55,314 bases of DNA from Lactobacillus helveticus DSM 20075 = CGMCC 1.1877. Lineage in GTDB: Bacteria > Bacillota > Bacilli > Lactobacillales > Lactobacillaceae. The stretch lies in the NCBI RefSeq assembly GCF_000160855.1, contig NZ_GG700757.1:134062-189375 (forward strand). Reading direction: 5' to 3'. Position 1 is the stretch's first letter. Each line of letters begins with the position of its first letter. A program made the position numbers and the translations under genes. This document shows positions 29,562 through 38,339 of this stretch, piece after piece. A model generated the notes under the pieces. That model saw only the letters and a program-made list of their open reading frames with translations. It made no database searches and was not told where the DNA came from.

Positions 29562-29567
29562 AGTAAA

Positions 29568-29792
29568 TTAGTCTTCAAGGTTAACCTCGGCATGAGCTGG
29601 GTCAACCGTTACTTTACCAGCGGCAATTTCTTCAAGTGCCTTACCCACTGCCTTATCACACTTGAAATGATCTAAAGTTGGTGGATCACCAGCTTCAAGT
29701 TCATGTGCTCTCTTAGCAGCAAGAACAGATAATGAATAACGTGAATCAACACGTGACAACAATTTATCAATTGATGGATAAGTAATTCTCAT
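29568..29792 (-). CDS. rpoZ: RNA polymerase omega subunit
   Basis: Small subunit (74 aa) that helps assemble beta-prime. Starts [12 protein letters not shown], contains [16 protein letters not shown] (the conserved region that contacts beta-prime) and [18 protein letters not shown] two bases after the gmk stop, the standard Firmicutes gmk-rpoZ pair. Confidence 0.96.
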
Positions 29793-29794
29793 GA

Positions 29795-30409
29795 TTAATC
29801 CTCCTTGACCATCTTGCGATAGTCATCAATTACACGTTTAACACTGACATGCTCTGCATCAACAATTGCCTTGATATGGTCTACTGCATTAGCAACTGTA
29901 TCATTTACAACTGCATAATCATACTCTCCCATTTCCAAGATTTCATTTCGAACTTGCTTAATTCTACCACGAATTACATCTTCTGACTCGGTACCACGAT
30001 GTTCTAATCGTAAATGCAATGTATGCAAATCTGGTGGAGTTAAAAAGATGAACACGCCATCTGGCATTTTTTCACGGACCTTAGCGGCACCGTTAACGTC
30101 AATCTCCAATAAAACGTCCTTGCCATCATGCAACATCTTTTTTACGGGAGCTAATGGCGTACCATAATAATGTCCAACGTAATTGTTATATTCTAATAAC
30201 TCACCATTTTTAATAGCTTCTTGAAAACGTTCTTCACTTACAAAGAAATAATCTTTACCATCGACTTCTCCAGGTCGAGGCTTACGAGTAGTCATCGAAA
30301 CTGAATACTCAAACGGAAAGACTTTGTTTTCAACAATAACACTTTTCACAGTTCCCTTACCAACACCTGAAGGACCAGAAAGTACTAATAACAAACCTTT
30401 ATCTGCCAT
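29795..30409 (-). CDS. gmk: Guanylate kinase
   Basis: Phosphorylates GMP to GDP. The 204-aa product has Walker [10 protein letters not shown], the GMP-binding [27 protein letters not shown] and the lid region. ATG at 30409 with GAGGAG upstream. It begins a new unit: the terminator at 30517-30543 ends the operon before it. I see no strong consensus promoter in the 107 bases between. Confidence 0.97.
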
Positions 30410-30516
30410 GTTGAACTCCTCTTAGTAACTATTAATATATCTAGTTTGCACTAAAATCATTAGTTTTTCAAGTTTTCTCTTTTTGTAGTTCAACCGTAGA
30501 CGTCCCAAGGTATTAG

Positions 30517-30543
30517 AAAAAGCAGGCTAATCACCTGCTTTTT
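30517..30543 (-). terminator. Intrinsic terminator of the folD-recN operon
   Basis: Ten-bp perfect stem AAAAAGCAGG (30517-30526) with CCTGCTTTTT (30534-30543) and a 7-base loop. T-rich on both sides, it lies just past the ASCH pseudogene stop codon. Confidence 0.8.
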
Positions 30544-30546
30544 GCT

Positions 30547-30988
30547 TTAATCTACCTTTTCGAAAGTTTCGCAAACTACTTCAGTATTTTCAGTAAAAGT
30601 AGTATCCAAATCTTCTTCACATTCCTGTGCGAAAAATTTTTCATGAACTTTCCGCCAATACTCATATGAGCGATCTCCTTCGCCCTCTAAATATGCATGT
30701 TCAGCTGAAACGTTCTTAAACGGCATAATTTCAACGGTTTTGTTTTGAATTACACACACCGGTTCATTTTTACCATTTAAAACAATTGCATATTTTCCTA
30801 CAACGGGCATGGCTCCATCAAGATCATATACGCTTGTAGTAGCAAGTTTTTATACCTCGATTGACCAAATCACTCAAGACATCGGCATCATGACTATTTC
30901 TACCAAAGGCAAAAACTTCTTCCAATTCTTCTGGATCAACATGATGTTTTTGACAAAAATCTATACAAAAATCATTAATTTTATTCAT
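30547..30988 (-). pseudogene. ASCH-domain protein, split by a one-base frameshift
   Basis: ASCH domains are small PUA-like folds thought to bind RNA. The first part starts at ATG 30986-30988 (MNKINDFCIDFCQKHH), overlapping the recN stop, and reads AFGRNSHDADVLSDLVNRGIKT. It then leaves frame and meets a stop within a few codons. The second part, in another frame, reads TTSVYDLDGAMPVVGKYAIV and continues to VCETFEKVD at 30547. Joined by removing one base near 30844-30845, the two give one ~146-aa ASCH protein with the family's GIKTATTS and EGEGDRSYEYWRKVHEKFF features. The fragment starting at 30810 alone lacks the N-terminal half of the domain. Confidence 0.85.
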
Positions 30989-32663
30989 CTTTAATACTCT
31001 TAATTAAATCAGCAGCATTCTTTTTAGCTGCATCTGTTACATCTTGTCCTGCCATCATCTGAGCAATTGCAGTGATGGTCTCTTCTTTACTCAACGGTCC
31101 TATTTGCGTAAAAGTAGAACCATCTTTTACTTGCTTAGCAACTAAGTAGCTTTGATCACCAGCCGCTGCAACTTGCGGAGAGTGAGTGATGGCAATTACT
31201 TGCTTGTCTCGACCAATTGAATGCATCTTTTTACCAATTGCCGCAGAAACTCGTCCAGACACACCCGTATCAATTTCGTCAAAAATCATTGTTCCCACTG
31301 GCTCAACACGGCTAAAGATAGCTTTCAATGCCAGAATCAATCTAGACTGTTCACCGCCAGAGACAATTTTTACCAGTGGCATTAAATCTTCACCTGGGTT
31401 AGGTGCGATTAAAAATACAATTGCATCTGTTCCTTTGGCTGTAAAAGTCTTGGTTTCTTCAAAATTAATGGAGAAACGTGCCTTTTCCATATAAAGGTCC
31501 GCTAATTCTTGCTTAATCTGCTCTTCTAGTGAATGGGCAACTTTTTCTCGAATCAAATGCAACTGTCTAGCTTCTTTAGTCATTTTTTCTTCGACTTGAG
31601 CCACTTCTGCTTGCAGCTTTTCTTCATCTAGACCACCAGTTTCAAACTGACTAAGTTCTTTTTGCACTTTAGCATAAAAAGAAAAGACATCTGCCAAAGT
31701 TGGACCATACTTTTTCTTCAATGAGTTCAATGTATCAATGCGATTAGTCACATATTGGTAACGTTCTTCATCAAAATCCATTTGATCCATCAAATTAGAC
31801 AATTCGCTACGCGCATCGTTTAAAGCATAAACTCCATCATCAACGGTTTTGGCAAAATCCTTAAATTTTGAACCAAATTCTGTCAAATCTGTTGCTGCAT
31901 TTTGTGCATCCCCAAGCAATGTCGCAATTCCATGCTCGTCATCATCATACAGCTGCATAAAATAGTTGGCAGTATCTGCAATTTTTTGATAATTATTTAG
32001 CTCATTATATTCTTCTTCTAGCTTTTCATCTTCATCAGGATCTTCCAAATTGGCAGACTCTAATTCATCATTTTGAAATTGAAGAATATCTTGCTTTTGA
32101 GCTAATTCCTGTGCATCTTGACGCAAATGACGCAGTTGATTGGTTAATTTTTGCCAATGACGGTAGTCCTCTTGATATGCCGATAACTCTTCTTTAAAAG
32201 AATCAGGTGCGTAATCATCAACCAAATCAATTTGACGATCTTGGTCCATCAATATTTGCTGATCATGCTGACCATGAATATCGACTAAATAATTACCAAT
32301 TTCACGCAAAACATTGATGGTTGTCAATTGACCATTAATACGTACTATATTTCTACCCTTGATGGCCAATTCCCGGCTAATTACCAATTGATCATCATCA
32401 TGAGGCAAGCCATATTTTTCACATAGCTCTGCAATTTTTTCTTTTTGATTATCAAGTACAAATAGACCTGTAATTACAGCTTTTTGTTCTCCAGAACGGA
32501 TCATCTCTTTTTGACTGCGGCTCCCCATTAATAATGAAACCGCATCAATGATAATAGATTTACCAGCACCAGTTTCACCGATAATCACGGTCATTTTTTC
32601 TTGAAAGCGAACTTTTAAGTTTTTAATAATCGCAAAATTTTTAATATCTAGTTCAACTAGCAT
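30981..32663 (-). CDS. recN: DNA repair protein RecN
   Basis: SMC-like ATPase for double-strand break repair. The 560-aa product has N-terminal Walker A GETGAGKSI, ISRELAIKGRNIVRING, coiled coils interrupted in the middle, and the C-terminal signature VSGGEQSRLILALKA with Walker B IFDEIDTGVSG. It is the last intact gene of the folD-to-recN operon. The arginine repressor gene that lies between tlyA and recN in many Firmicutes is missing here: the gap is 10 bases. Confidence 0.97.
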   Translation of the reverse strand: MLVELDIKNFAIIKNLKVRFQEKMTVIIGETGAGKSIIIDAVSLLMGSRSQKEMIRSGEQKAVITGLFVLDNQKEKIAELCEKYGLPHDDDQLVISRELAIKGRNIVRINGQLTTINVLREIGNYLVDIHGQHDQQILMDQDRQIDLVDDYAPDSFKEELSAYQEDYRHWQKLTNQLRHLRQDAQELAQKQDILQFQNDELESANLEDPDEDEKLEEEYNELNNYQKIADTANYFMQLYDDDEHGIATLLGDAQNAATDLTEFGSKFKDFAKTVDDGVYALNDARSELSNLMDQMDFDEERYQYVTNRIDTLNSLKKKYGPTLADVFSFYAKVQKELSQFETGGLDEEKLQAEVAQVEEKMTKEARQLHLIREKVAHSLEEQIKQELADLYMEKARFSINFEETKTFTAKGTDAIVFLIAPNPGEDLMPLVKIVSGGEQSRLILALKAIFSRVEPVGTMIFDEIDTGVSGRVSAAIGKKMHSIGRDKQVIAITHSPQVAAAGDQSYLVAKQVKDGSTFTQIGPLSKEETITAIAQMMAGQDVTDAAKKNAADLIKSIKDE

Positions 32664-32673
32664 TTTTCCACTC

Positions 32674-33486
32674 CTAGAGACTATTTACAGCACGTTCGAC
32701 TACTTCTGCTGACGTACTTGACCACAAATTACAACCGCCATTAGCTTCATCTTTTTGTAAATGAATCAAAAATTCGATATTGCCTTTACCACCCTTGATT
32801 GGTGAATAATCGACATCTAAAACATTAAAGCCAATTTCCATTGCTTTTTGCATAGTATGTTCAATTACATTTTTGTGTACTTCATGATCATGGACAATAC
32901 CATGTTTTCCAACGTTTTCTGGACCTGCTTCAAATTGAGGCTTAATTAAACAAACGGCATCACATTGATCTTTGAGAATTTCATACATTGGAGGCATGAT
33001 CAAATCAAGAGAAATAAATGAAACATCTGTCATGGCAAAATCAGGCAAGCCCTGATCAAAATCAGCAGGCTTAGAATAGCGGAAATTCTGCTTTTCCATT
33101 ACTACCACGCGAGGATCATCTCTTAATTGCCAAGCCAATTGGTTATAGCCTACATCTAAGGCATATACCATTTTGGCACCATTTTGCAAAGCAACATCGG
33201 TAAATCCACCAGTAGAAGCACCAATATCCAAACAAATTTTATCTTTTAAATCAATATCAAAAACTTTTAATGCTTTTTCAAGCTTAAATCCGCCTCGAGA
33301 AACATATTTTTTGCCATCATCTTTGACATAAAACTTCTCGCCTTCAGGGAATTTAGTCCCACTCTTATCAATTCTTTGATGATTATGATCGGAAACCAAA
33401 CCTGCCATAATTGCTCTTTGTGCAGCAGAACGAGAATGAAAAATTCCTTGTTCGGCTAATAAAACATCTGCTCTTTGTTTTGCCAT
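32674..33486 (-). CDS. tlyA: TlyA-family rRNA (cytidine-2'-O)-methyltransferase
   Basis: A 270-aa protein with an N-terminal S4 RNA-binding domain (RADVLLAEQGIFHSRSAAQRAIMAG) and a C-terminal FtsJ-like methyltransferase (CLDIGASTGGFTDVALQNGA, LDVGYNQLAW, FAMTDVSFISL). The family methylates rRNA; some members are also called hemolysins, a function not shown here. ATG at 33486 immediately follows the ispA stop. Confidence 0.93.
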   Translation of the reverse strand: MAKQRADVLLAEQGIFHSRSAAQRAIMAGLVSDHNHQRIDKSGTKFPEGEKFYVKDDGKKYVSRGGFKLEKALKVFDIDLKDKICLDIGASTGGFTDVALQNGAKMVYALDVGYNQLAWQLRDDPRVVVMEKQNFRYSKPADFDQGLPDFAMTDVSFISLDLIMPPMYEILKDQCDAVCLIKPQFEAGPENVGKHGIVHDHEVHKNVIEHTMQKAMEIGFNVLDVDYSPIKGGKGNIEFLIHLQKDEANGGCNLWSSTSAEVVERAVNSL

Positions 33487-34356
33487 TTACAACACCTTTT
33501 GATATAGATCCAAAAAACCAGCTAATACTTCCCCATTCAAGCCCTGCAAATCATCTTTAGCTTGATCAATCAATTCCTTTAATTTTTTGCGGCTTTGATC
33601 AATTCCTAATAAAGTCAAAGTATTATTTTTACCCTCTTCTTTATCCTTATGAGTTGCCTTGCCGGCCTCTTCGCTTGTCTCAACGACATCAACCAAATCA
33701 TCATAAATTTGATATGAACGACCAAAGGCCTTAGCAAAATCAATTAATTTTACTTGTTCAATATCACTAGCCTTGGCATAAACAGCTGCCATTTCCACGC
33801 TAGCTTGAATTAAACAGCCTGTTTTTAGCCATTCCATTTGATTGATAAATTTGGCATCGCCAGCAACACTTGCATTATTAGTTGAATCAATATCAAGATA
33901 CTGACCACCTACCATGCCATTAGGCCCTACTGCTTGCGTAATAATATTGACCAATTGAGCAGATTGGCTGCCTTCCGCTATCCATTGAATGCCTAATGGT
34001 AAGAGTGCATCCCCAGCTAAAATAGCTTCAGCTTCGCCCCATTTTTTATGGCTAGTCAACTTACCGCGACGATAATCATCATTATCCATCGCAGGCAAAT
34101 CATCATGAATTAATGAATATGTGTGAATCAATTCAATACCACAGACGATTCTGATTTCAGGCTCATCTATTTTGCGCCCTAATGTATTCAATGTTGCTAA
34201 AAATAAAAGTGGTCTTAATCTTTTACCACCAGCCATAACTGAATAAGCCATGATCTGACTAATTTTTTGATTATCTACTTCTGAAGCTAAATGCTTCGCT
34301 AGATAATCATCAATTACTGGCGTCCAATCTTCTTTAAAACACTTAAATGCTGTCAT
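33487..34356 (-). CDS. ispA: Farnesyl/geranyl diphosphate synthase
   Basis: Chain-elongating prenyltransferase that makes isoprenoid diphosphates for undecaprenol and quinone-type products. The 289-aa product shows both Asp-rich motifs: DDLPAMDNDDYRRG (first, DDxxxxD bacterial FPP type) and YDDLVD (second). GGKRLRPLL binds the diphosphate. It follows xseB by 2 bases in the conserved xseA-xseB-ispA order. Product chain length cannot be read from sequence alone. Confidence 0.94.
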   Translation of the reverse strand: MTAFKCFKEDWTPVIDDYLAKHLASEVDNQKISQIMAYSVMAGGKRLRPLLFLATLNTLGRKIDEPEIRIVCGIELIHTYSLIHDDLPAMDNDDYRRGKLTSHKKWGEAEAILAGDALLPLGIQWIAEGSQSAQLVNIITQAVGPNGMVGGQYLDIDSTNNASVAGDAKFINQMEWLKTGCLIQASVEMAAVYAKASDIEQVKLIDFAKAFGRSYQIYDDLVDVVETSEEAGKATHKDKEEGKNNTLTLLGIDQSRKKLKELIDQAKDDLQGLNGEVLAGFLDLYQKVL

Positions 34357-34358
34357 AA

Positions 34359-34601
34359 TTAATCCTCTGGAGCTGCTGCATTATTTGGATCTAATTTATG
34401 TTCAGTGCCATCGCTATCAATTAACTTAGCCACAGTTTCTTCTGCGCTAGTCAACTTTTTATCCAATTCACGACTAATCTTTACACCTTCTTGAAATTCC
34501 TTCAAGGCATCCTCAAGTGGCACATTACCATTTTCAAGATTAGTGACAATTTTTTCTAAGCTATTTAATTGTTCTTCAAAATTATTTTTCTTTGTTGGCA
34601 T
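34359..34601 (-). CDS. xseB: Exodeoxyribonuclease VII small subunit
   Basis: An 80-aa helical subunit of the single-strand exonuclease. It shows the family features FEEQLNSLEKIVTNLENGNVPLED and the FQEGVKISRELDKKL repeat. It lies 2 bases after xseA, so the subunits are made together. Confidence 0.95.
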   Translation of the reverse strand: MPTKKNNFEEQLNSLEKIVTNLENGNVPLEDALKEFQEGVKISRELDKKLTSAEETVAKLIDSDGTEHKLDPNNAAAPED

Positions 34602-34603
34602 CT

Positions 34604-35947
34604 TTATTTCCTTACCTCTGTAACTGTTGCTGTAACTTCTCCATCTTTAAAATGAAGATTTAAATGATCATCTTTTTTAATCTGATCAACTGAGCTAACG
34701 GTTTCGCCCTCTTCATTAGTAGTATAAACAAAACCACGCTCTAAAGTCTTAAGTGGACTATAATCATCAAGTTGTTGTACTATTTTACTAAAATCGCTAC
34801 GCTTGTTCTTTAAATAGTGCTTCATATTATCATTCAACTGCTTTGCCAAGAATTTTTCTTGTTGCTTCATCCCTGCAATTTGTTTATCTGGACTGACACT
34901 AAGCAAACGTTGTTTCAATAAACGATAATTTTGCAATGAATTATTTACTTTATTCTGAATACTATTTTGCAAACGCTGCTTCAATAAATCAACTTGTTGA
35001 ATTTGTTGATCATAAAGTCTGGTAGGTTCTCTCATAATCACAGAATTCTTAATTCGATTCAAGCGATCTCGCTTTTGGTTAATATTATTTTGCATCCCTG
35101 CAATTAACCGACTCTGTAACTGATGAATTCCTGCCAACTCATCTGCCAAATTAGGCGTCGCATATTCAGCCGCTGCCGTTGGCGTAGCTGCACGTGCATC
35201 AGCGACTAAATCACATAAAGTGGTATCGGTTTCGTGTCCTACTGAAGAAATAACCGGCATTGGCATAGCATAGACTTGCCGCACAACTTCTTCTTCATTA
35301 AATGACCACAGATCTTCTAGCGAACCACCACCACGGCCAATGATCATGACATCATACTCGTCACCTTGTGCAGCAATTTGTCGCATCGCTTTTACTAATG
35401 AATCAGCTGCAGTATCACCTTGCACTTGTGCTGGGAACAAATCGATTTCGGCATGCGGAAAACGGCGATTGGCTGTAACCATAATATCATGAATAACAGC
35501 TCCCGAAGCACTGGTTACGACTGCGATCTTATCAGGAAAACGTGGCAACTTCCTCTTATGCTCCGGATTAAACAGACCTTCTTTGGCCAATTTAGCTTGA
35601 AGCTGCTTTAATTGTTCATAAAGCGCACCAAGTCCAGCTGGCTCCATATTTTCGGCATAAAACTGATATGATCCTTGTGGTCCATAAACGCTAACATAAC
35701 CAACAACATATACTTTCATTCCTTCTTCAGGCTTGAATTTTACCTTATCAAAGTAAGAACGAAACATGACTACGTTAATCTTAGATTTTTCATCTTTTAA
35801 TGAAAAATACTGGTGTGAATTACGGCGATAGCGAAAGTTGGATAATTCACCTTGCAAAAATACCTTATGCAAGTAAGGATCATTTTTAAACTTTTGCGTA
35901 ATATAATAATTTAAATCTGTAACCGTTAAATATTTATTATCGGTCAT
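34604..35947 (-). CDS. xseA: Exodeoxyribonuclease VII large subunit
   Basis: Catalytic subunit, 447 aa, with an N-terminal OB fold (VFLQGELSNFRYRRNSHQYFSLKD), the central catalytic region (VVTSASGAVIHDI, IGRGGGSLEDLWSFNEE, SSVGHETDTTLCDLVAD) and a coiled-coil C-terminal region. The start overlaps the folD end by 11 bases. Confidence 0.97.
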   Translation of the reverse strand: MTDNKYLTVTDLNYYITQKFKNDPYLHKVFLQGELSNFRYRRNSHQYFSLKDEKSKINVVMFRSYFDKVKFKPEEGMKVYVVGYVSVYGPQGSYQFYAENMEPAGLGALYEQLKQLQAKLAKEGLFNPEHKRKLPRFPDKIAVVTSASGAVIHDIMVTANRRFPHAEIDLFPAQVQGDTAADSLVKAMRQIAAQGDEYDVMIIGRGGGSLEDLWSFNEEEVVRQVYAMPMPVISSVGHETDTTLCDLVADARAATPTAAAEYATPNLADELAGIHQLQSRLIAGMQNNINQKRDRLNRIKNSVIMREPTRLYDQQIQQVDLLKQRLQNSIQNKVNNSLQNYRLLKQRLLSVSPDKQIAGMKQQEKFLAKQLNDNMKHYLKNKRSDFSKIVQQLDDYSPLKTLERGFVYTTNEEGETVSSVDQIKKDDHLNLHFKDGEVTATVTEVRK

Positions 35948-36785
35948 TTTGTCTCCTAGTTAATTTAACTACTGCTTCCATCAAAAATTGTACGGTTAAG
36001 GGACCTACACCACCTGGAACAGGGGTAATATAACTGGCTTTTTCTTTGACATTATCAAAATCTACATCACCAACTAATTTACCATCAACATGATTCATAC
36101 CAACATCAACAACAACTGCGCCATCTTTAACCATATCTGCTTTAACTAAAAATGCTTGACCAGTTGCAGATACCAAGACATCTGCCTTTTTAGTGATTTC
36201 GCCCAAATTCTTAGTTCTTGAGTGCGCAATGGTAACTGTAGCATTTTGTTCTAACATTAAAGCTGCTAAAGGCTTGCCTACGATATTGCTGCGGCCAATG
36301 ATCACTACGTTTTTGCCTTCTAGCGGAATTTCATAATGCTTAAGCAAGGCAATAATTCCTTCAGCTGTAGCGGGTTCAACAAAATGCTTGTCCATCCAAA
36401 GATGACCAATATTCGCAGGAGTCAATCCATCTGCATCTTTATTAGGATCAATTCTTTCTATTAAGGCATCCGTATCGATTTGTTTAGGAGCTGGCAATTG
36501 CACCATTAAACCATTGATTGCTGGATCCGCATTTAATTTATCAATTAAAGCTATAGCCTCTTCTTGCTTAGTATCAGCTGGCATTTGATAAATGTCTTGA
36601 ATAATACCCATTTTTTCAGCTCGACGCTTTTTAGTTCGAACATAAATTTTGCTTGCAGGATTGTCCCCAATATTTATTACGCAAAAATGTGGCGTTATTC
36701 CCTCATCTTTTAATTTCTTAACCTTTTCTTTAAGATTTTGACCTAATAAATTTGCAAATGTCTTACCATCAAGAACTTTTCCCAT
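35937..36785 (-). CDS. folD: Bifunctional methylenetetrahydrofolate dehydrogenase/cyclohydrolase
   Basis: Interconverts 5,10-methylene- and 10-formyl-tetrahydrofolate. The 282-aa product contains YVRTKKRRAEKMGI (catalytic Tyr and Lys), VQLPAPKQID, VVIIGRSNIVGKP and the PVPGGVGPLTVQFLM motif. ATG at 36785 with AAGGAG upstream. A strong terminator (36804-36834) lies about 18 bases before the start, as seen also ahead of priA. Confidence 0.97.
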   Translation of the reverse strand: MGKVLDGKTFANLLGQNLKEKVKKLKDEGITPHFCVINIGDNPASKIYVRTKKRRAEKMGIIQDIYQMPADTKQEEAIALIDKLNADPAINGLMVQLPAPKQIDTDALIERIDPNKDADGLTPANIGHLWMDKHFVEPATAEGIIALLKHYEIPLEGKNVVIIGRSNIVGKPLAALMLEQNATVTIAHSRTKNLGEITKKADVLVSATGQAFLVKADMVKDGAVVVDVGMNHVDGKLVGDVDFDNVKEKASYITPVPGGVGPLTVQFLMEAVVKLTRRQNDR

Positions 36786-36803
36786 TATTTTTCTCCTTAT
36801 TAC

Positions 36804-36834
36804 TAAAAAATAGCCGATAAAGCTGCCGGCTATT
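36804..36834 (-). terminator. Intrinsic terminator after nusB, directly before folD
   Basis: AATAGCCG (36809-36816) pairs with CGGCTATT (36827-36834), followed on the minus strand by six T. Only about 18 bases remain before the folD start, so folD must depend on read-through or on a promoter upstream of the hairpin. Confidence 0.8.
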
Positions 36835-36843
36835 CAATTGTTA

Positions 36844-37236
36844 TTAAACAAAGTTTGCTAACATACCATTAATAAATGGTTTTTCTTTTGGCTCAGCAAA
36901 TTCGTCACATAAATTTAAAGCTTCATTAACTGCTGCTTTAGGATCAATTTCATCACTATTCTTAATTTCAAAAAGTGCAACTTCCATAATAGCAACAACT
37001 ATTTGACTTACACGTTCAAGACGCCAGCTTTTTTTCAAATGATTAGTTAATTCAGACTGTAAATCTTCACGATTTTCAAGTACGCCTTCAATTAGTTTCT
37101 TTGAATAGGCAGAAAGCTGTTTTAAATTAAGTGTTGCGACGACTTTTGTTTCCACATCTTCAGCAGATAAATCTGGTTCTTGATTAGCCAAATATACTGC
37201 TTGCATAGCAACTTTTCGACTTTCGTGTTGGTTCAT
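36844..37236 (-). CDS. nusB: Transcription antitermination factor NusB
   Basis: RNA-binding partner of NusE/S10 in rRNA transcription complexes. I start it at ATG 37234-37236 (MNQHESRKVAMQAVYL, 130 aa), matching the family; a longer frame to 37296 would overlap the Asp23 gene. The end has the conserved AVNEALNLCDEFAEPKEKPFINGMLANF. GGAGG lies 13 bases upstream and GAGAG closer. It overlaps nothing and follows the asp23-type gene by 7 bases. Confidence 0.94.
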   Translation of the reverse strand: MNQHESRKVAMQAVYLANQEPDLSAEDVETKVVATLNLKQLSAYSKKLIEGVLENREDLQSELTNHLKKSWRLERVSQIVVAIMEVALFEIKNSDEIDPKAAVNEALNLCDEFAEPKEKPFINGMLANFV

Positions 37237-37243
37237 TATCTCT

Positions 37244-37669
37244 CTATTCATCCTCCGGAAACAGCTCTGAGGCAGTTTCTTCAGCTTCTTTTTCATCTTC
37301 TGGGAAAGCTAAACCTACCACGTGAACATTGATTGACTTAAGTTCAAGGTCAGTCATTTGTAACAATTGAGCCTTTAATTCCTTTTGAATTTCCATCCCT
37401 ACTTTAGGAACATTTACGCCACTTTCAAGGTAGACATAAACATCAGCAATTAATTTGTTGTCTTCGTCAACTTTTACATTAACGCCTTTGCCATGATCTT
37501 CACGACCAAGAACCCAATTAATGCCTGACTTTAAGCTACCGCGCATTCCAGCAACGCCATCAATTTTTTCAGCAGCAATACCCAAAATAACTTCTAGAAC
37601 ACTTGGATCAATTTTAATTTGTTCGCTGTTTTCTTCACCACTTAAGCGAATTTTTGAACTATCTGCCAT
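37244..37669 (-). CDS. Asp23/Gls24 family protein (YqhY-like)
   Basis: A 141-aa Asp23/Gls24 family member (SVLEVILGIAAEKIDGVAGMRG, NKLIADVYVYLESGVNVPKVGMEI). It lies between efp and nusB, the position of Bacillus yqhY. YqhY there is implicated in fatty-acid synthesis control through acetyl-CoA carboxylase, so the same role here is only inferred. It ends in an acidic tail. Paralogue of the gene at 18683-19045. Confidence 0.9.
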   Translation of the reverse strand: MADSSKIRLSGEENSEQIKIDPSVLEVILGIAAEKIDGVAGMRGSLKSGINWVLGREDHGKGVNVKVDEDNKLIADVYVYLESGVNVPKVGMEIQKELKAQLLQMTDLELKSINVHVVGLAFPEDEKEAEETASELFPEDE

Positions 37670-37686
37670 TTTGTTACCTCAAAAAA

Positions 37687-38256
37687 CTACTTATTTGCAC
37701 GTGATACGTATTTACCATCAGAAGTGTTGATAGTTAATACGTCACCTTCGTTAATAAAGAATGGTACGTTAACTACCAAGCCAGTTTCCATAGTAGCTGG
37801 CTTACCACCACCTGATGAAGTATCACCCTTGATGTTTGGTTCAGTCTTAGCTACCTTCAAATCAACAGTATTAGGCAATTGAATACCTAAAGTTTCACCA
37901 TCGTGCATGATTACGTTAACTACCATGTTTTCTAACAAGTAGTTAGCTTCATCCTTGATTTGTTCATTTGGAATAGCTAATTGATCGTAAGTTGAAGTAT
38001 CCATGAATACGTAACTTGAACCATCATTGTACAAGTATTGCATTGACTTAGTTTGAATATCTGCAGTTTCAACCTTTGCAGTTGAACGGAAAGTATATTC
38101 TTGAACAGCGCCAGTTCTCAAGCTCTTAAGCTTTGAACGTACAAATGCACCACCCTTACCTGGTTTTACGTGTTGGAATTCAACAATACGCCATAAATCG
38201 TTATTGTATTGAATAGTTAAGCCATTCTTGAATTCGTTTACTGAAATCATTGTCAT
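37687..38256 (-). CDS. efp: Translation elongation factor P
   Basis: Rescues ribosomes stalled at polyproline. The 189-aa product has the three-barrel layout with the tip-loop [11 protein letters not shown], whose Lys is the modification site in the family, and the C-terminal signature [25 protein letters not shown] at 38256 with GAGGG upstream. It heads the efp-asp23-nusB unit, which is 83 bases downstream of the M24 peptidase. Confidence 0.97.
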   Translation of the reverse strand: MTMISVNEFKNGLTIQYNNDLWRIVEFQHVKPGKGGAFVRSKLKSLRTGAVQEYTFRSTAKVETADIQTKSMQYLYNDGSSYVFMDTSTYDQLAIPNEQIKDEANYLLENMVVNVIMHDGETLGIQLPNTVDLKVAKTEPNIKGDTSSGGGKPATMETGLVVNVPFFINEGDVLTINTSDGKYVSRANK

Positions 38257-38339
38257 AATATAAGTCCCTCATTTCTACAATTATTATCTTACCAATCTTA
38301 GACCGTTTTGGCTATAACTTCGGCCTATTAAAATATTAA

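Noticed and set aside
30809..30994. 61-codon plus-strand frame
   Set aside because: Antisense to the N-terminal half of the frameshifted ASCH gene, which explains the sequence better.
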